This document shows positions 5,294 to 7,774 of a DNA stretch of 7,774 nucleotides, one piece after another. The notes below the pieces were generated by a model, which saw only the letters and a program-made list of their open reading frames with translations, was not told the DNA's origin and did not search any database. Both the position numbers and the translations under genes were made by a program. How positions within the stretch are numbered: the stretch's first letter is position 1; every line of letters starts with the position of its first letter. This DNA is from an uncultured Phascolarctobacterium sp. (lineage in GTDB: Bacteria; Bacillota; Negativicutes; Acidaminococcales; Acidaminococcaceae): contig CAMFZA010000074.1 in assembly GCA_946002345.1 (NCBI GenBank), positions 1 through 7,774 on the forward strand, given 5' to 3'.

Positions 5294-7774
5294 TGGCTGC
5301 TACAAACACATATACGCCCATGGTGGAGCAATATATGGCTGTCAAGGAGCAGCATAAAAATGAATTGCTCTTCTTTCGTTTGGGTGATTTTTATGAAATG
5401 TTTTTTGAGGATGCTCTGACAGCATCCCGAGAGCTGAACATTACGCTGACGAAGCGGGCCGGCAGTGGGGACAATATTCCCATGTGCGGTGTACCCTATC
5501 ATAGCGTGGATGGTTATATTGCCAAATTAGTGCAAAAGGGTTATCGTATCGCCATTTGTGAGCAAATGGAGGACCCTCGTTTTGCCAAGGGCATTGTGGA
5601 GCGCAAGGTCATTAAGATTATTACTCCCGGCACAGCTTTAAATGAACAGCTTTTGCAGGATAAGCACAACCGTTATTTGGTGCTGCTTGTGGAGGAGATG
5701 GATGAGGTGTGCATGGCGGTGGCGGATGTGTCCACCGGTGAATGCCAGTGGTTTTTGACAAAGGGCAATGATCGTCTGCTGGAACTGGAGGAGCAGTTAT
5801 ACCGCCTACAGCCGGCGGAGCTGGTGCTGACCCATTCGCTTGCTGAGCAGGAGCAGCTTTTGGAATGGCTGTGGGCGAAGCTGCCGGAATGCACCCTGAC
5901 CAATTATGTAGAAGAAAAGGCTGGGGAGGAGTATTTCCCACAGCATTTTGCCACTGCTACAGTTGCACCCTTAGTGCAGCAAACAGTGGAGCTTTTGCTG
6001 CGCTATTTGCACAGCACGGTGATGGCTGATTTAAGTCATATTAATCAGCTTAATGAAATTGTTCGCGACAGCTTTATGCAGCTGGATGTCACAGCAATTC
6101 GCAATTTGGAGCTGGTCCGCTCCATGGCCGATGGCAGTAAACGGGGGACATTGCTGGCCGTTTTAGATTTTACCAAAACCAGCATGGGTGCCCGCCGCCT
6201 GCGCGGTTGGATTGAAAGTCCGCTGCTCGATATTGCCCGCATTCAGGAGCGCCAGGAGGCCGTAGGTGAGCTGACTAGTAACGCCGCTCTGCGGGATTCG
6301 GTGGTAGATCAGCTGAAGGCTGTGGCTGATTTGGAGCGCATTGTGAGCCGCGTGGAGGTAGGCAGTGCTAATGCTCGGGATTTAGTGGCACTGCGCAGCT
6401 CTCTTAGTGTTTTGCCTGCTCTTAAGGATGTACTGCAGGGGTGCCATAGCAGGGCTTTGCAGCGGCTGCAGGGGGAAATCTGTGAGCATCAGGAGCTGGC
6501 TGTGCGCTTGCAGCAGGCTATTGTGGATGAACCGCCCTTTTCCGTACGCGAGGGGGGCATGATTCGTCCTGGTTATAACGCTGAACTGGACGAGCTGCAG
6601 CTCATTGCGGCGGATAACAAGACCTGGATGCAAAACTTTGAGCAGAAAATCAAGGAAGAAACCGGCATTAAGACCATGAAGGTGGGCTTTAATAAGGTCT
6701 TTGGCTATTATATTGAAGTGTCCAAGGGGCAGGCCAACAGCGTGCCTGACTACTTTGTGCGCAAGCAAACCTTGGTGAATGCGGAACGCTTTATTGTGCC
6801 TGAGCTAAAGGATTACGAAAACAAAATCCTTGGTGCTAAGGAGAAAATCCAAAGCCTGGAATATTATTTGTTTGACGAGCTGCGCAGCCTGATTCGCAGT
6901 CAAATTACCGAAATTCAAGCTACGGCGCGGGCCATTGGTACTCTAGATGTGCTTAATGGTCTCGCTATTGCTGCCTATAAATATAATTATGTCCGTCCTG
7001 AGCTGAACAATCAGGGGGAAATAAAGATTACCGATGGTCGTCATCCTGTGGTGGAGCGCTTGTTGGAAAAGGAAATCTTTGTCCCCAATAATGTGAATTT
7101 GAACAATACGGATGAGCGCATGATTATCATCACTGGTCCTAACATGGCTGGTAAATCCACCTATATGCGGCAGGTGGCCCTGTTGGTGCTCATGACCCAA
7201 ATGGGTAGCTTTATCCCGGCCCGTCAGGCAAGTATCTGCCCCGTGGATAAAATCTTTACTCGGGTGGGGGCCAGCGATGACCTGGCTACCGGACAGAGCA
7301 CCTTTATGGTGGAAATGAACGAGGTGGCGCAGATTTTGCGTTACGCCACGAAAAATAGTCTCATTATCTTGGACGAGGTTGGTCGTGGCACCTCTACCTT
7401 TGCTGGCATGAGTATTGCCCGCGCAGCGATGGAGTATATTCATGACAAAATCAAGCCCAAGACGCTGTTTGCCACCCATTATCATCAGCTGATTGCCATG
7501 GAGCAGGAGCTAAGTGGGGTGAAGAATTACAGTGTGGCAGTGAAGGAGCGGGGTAAGGACATTGTCTTTTTGCGCCGCATTGTGCCCGGCGGCACGGACC
7601 GCAGCTATGGTGTGCATGTGGCTCGTCTGGCGGGCTTGCCTAAGAAGGTTTTGGACAGAGCAGAAGCATTTTTGCAGGAGTATGATGGCGAGCGTTCCCA
7701 AGAAGCGGCTCCGGTGGTAGAACAGGCCCCGGGCATGGGTTCCCTGTTTACAAGTGCCATCACCCAGCAGCTGC
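5293..7774 (+). CDS. mutS: DNA mismatch repair protein MutS (3' truncated by window edge)
   Basis: MutS recognises mismatches and small loops and recruits MutL in an ATP-dependent way. I translated this frame by hand from the ATG at 5293: it stays open for 827 codons to the window edge. The mismatch-reading loop GDFYEMF is present (F33 and E35), followed by MCGVPYHS and CEQMEDP. The core and clamp domains show KRGTLLAVLDFTKTSMG, REGGMIRPGYN, KVGFNKVFGYYIEVSKG and GRHPVVE. The ATPase domain has Walker A GPNMAGKST (615-623, K621), the signature-type segment GQSTFMVEMNE, Walker B IILDE (D694, E695), GRGTST (697-702) and ATHYHQL. Family members of about 860 residues suggest some 30-50 residues are missing at the right edge. 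The start overlaps the miaB stop (TAATG), with only a weak AAGG site 10 nt upstream, so translational coupling is likely. After GRGTST the usual Tyr/Phe-Asp-Gly is Phe-Ala-Gly (A704), an unusual change. Confidence 0.97.
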   Translation, partial: MAATNTYTPMVEQYMAVKEQHKNELLFFRLGDFYEMFFEDALTASRELNITLTKRAGSGDNIPMCGVPYHSVDGYIAKLVQKGYRIAICEQMEDPRFAKGIVERKVIKIITPGTALNEQLLQDKHNRYLVLLVEEMDEVCMAVADVSTGECQWFLTKGNDRLLELEEQLYRLQPAELVLTHSLAEQEQLLEWLWAKLPECTLTNYVEEKAGEEYFPQHFATATVAPLVQQTVELLLRYLHSTVMADLSHINQLNEIVRDSFMQLDVTAIRNLELVRSMADGSKRGTLLAVLDFTKTSMGARRLRGWIESPLLDIARIQERQEAVGELTSNAALRDSVVDQLKAVADLERIVSRVEVGSANARDLVALRSSLSVLPALKDVLQGCHSRALQRLQGEICEHQELAVRLQQAIVDEPPFSVREGGMIRPGYNAELDELQLIAADNKTWMQNFEQKIKEETGIKTMKVGFNKVFGYYIEVSKGQANSVPDYFVRKQTLVNAERFIVPELKDYENKILGAKEKIQSLEYYLFDELRSLIRSQITEIQATARAIGTLDVLNGLAIAAYKYNYVRPELNNQGEIKITDGRHPVVERLLEKEIFVPNNVNLNNTDERMIIITGPNMAGKSTYMRQVALLVLMTQMGSFIPARQASICPVDKIFTRVGASDDLATGQSTFMVEMNEVAQILRYATKNSLIILDEVGRGTSTFAGMSIARAAMEYIHDKIKPKTLFATHYHQLIAMEQELSGVKNYSVAVKERGKDIVFLRRIVPGGTDRSYGVHVARLAGLPKKVLDRAEAFLQEYDGERSQEAAPVVEQAPGMGSLFTSAITQQL

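Noticed and set aside
6943..7485. A 180-codon minus-strand open frame
   Set aside because: It is antisense to the MutS ATPase domain, whose codons account fully for the sequence.
1..7774. Search by eye for tRNA genes, CRISPR arrays, insertion sequence ends and phage genes
   Set aside because: Nothing supported any of these. The window is almost fully occupied by four conserved genes and one uncharacterised gene.

Overview
The window reads as ordinary chromosomal DNA from a Gram-positive-type (Firmicutes) bacterium. The protein styles of RecG, MiaB and MutS, the miaB-mutS gene order and the roughly balanced base composition suggest Clostridia or Negativicutes, perhaps near Acidaminococcaceae/Phascolarctobacterium. 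That placement is inference from remembered family patterns, not from a search. I see no mobile element, CRISPR array, rRNA or tRNA.

Layout. (1) Positions 1-1967, plus strand: the 5'-truncated gene for the branch-migrating helicase RecG. (2) Positions 1986-2699, plus strand: a TVP38/TMEM64 (VTT, DedA-like) membrane protein, 18 bp behind recG with its own ribosome binding site and a TTG start. (3) Positions 2691-2717: an 11-bp hairpin shared as a bidirectional terminator between this pair and the convergent gene. (4) Positions 2775-3755, minus strand: a membrane-anchored DUF2939-like protein of unknown function. Its TAA stop is followed, in the same frame, by 16 protein-like codons and a double stop next to the terminator. 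(5) Positions 3756-3970: a divergent promoter region with a good sigma-A-type promoter on each strand. (6) Positions 3971-5293, plus strand: miaB, the tRNA methylthiotransferase. (7) Positions 5293-7774, plus strand: mutS, fused to miaB by a TAATG stop/start overlap and cut by the right window edge.

Functionally, recG (fork and recombination repair) and mutS (mismatch repair) are genome-maintenance genes, and miaB serves translational fidelity. The miaB-mutS pair is a known Firmicutes arrangement. The membrane protein and the DUF2939-like protein are poorly characterised neighbours with no obvious link to repair.

I found no convincing undescribed system. The points most worth checking are small and specific: the apparent late nonsense codon in the DUF2939-like gene, an Asp-to-Ala change directly after the MutS Walker B motif, and unusual residues in the C-terminal motif of RecG.
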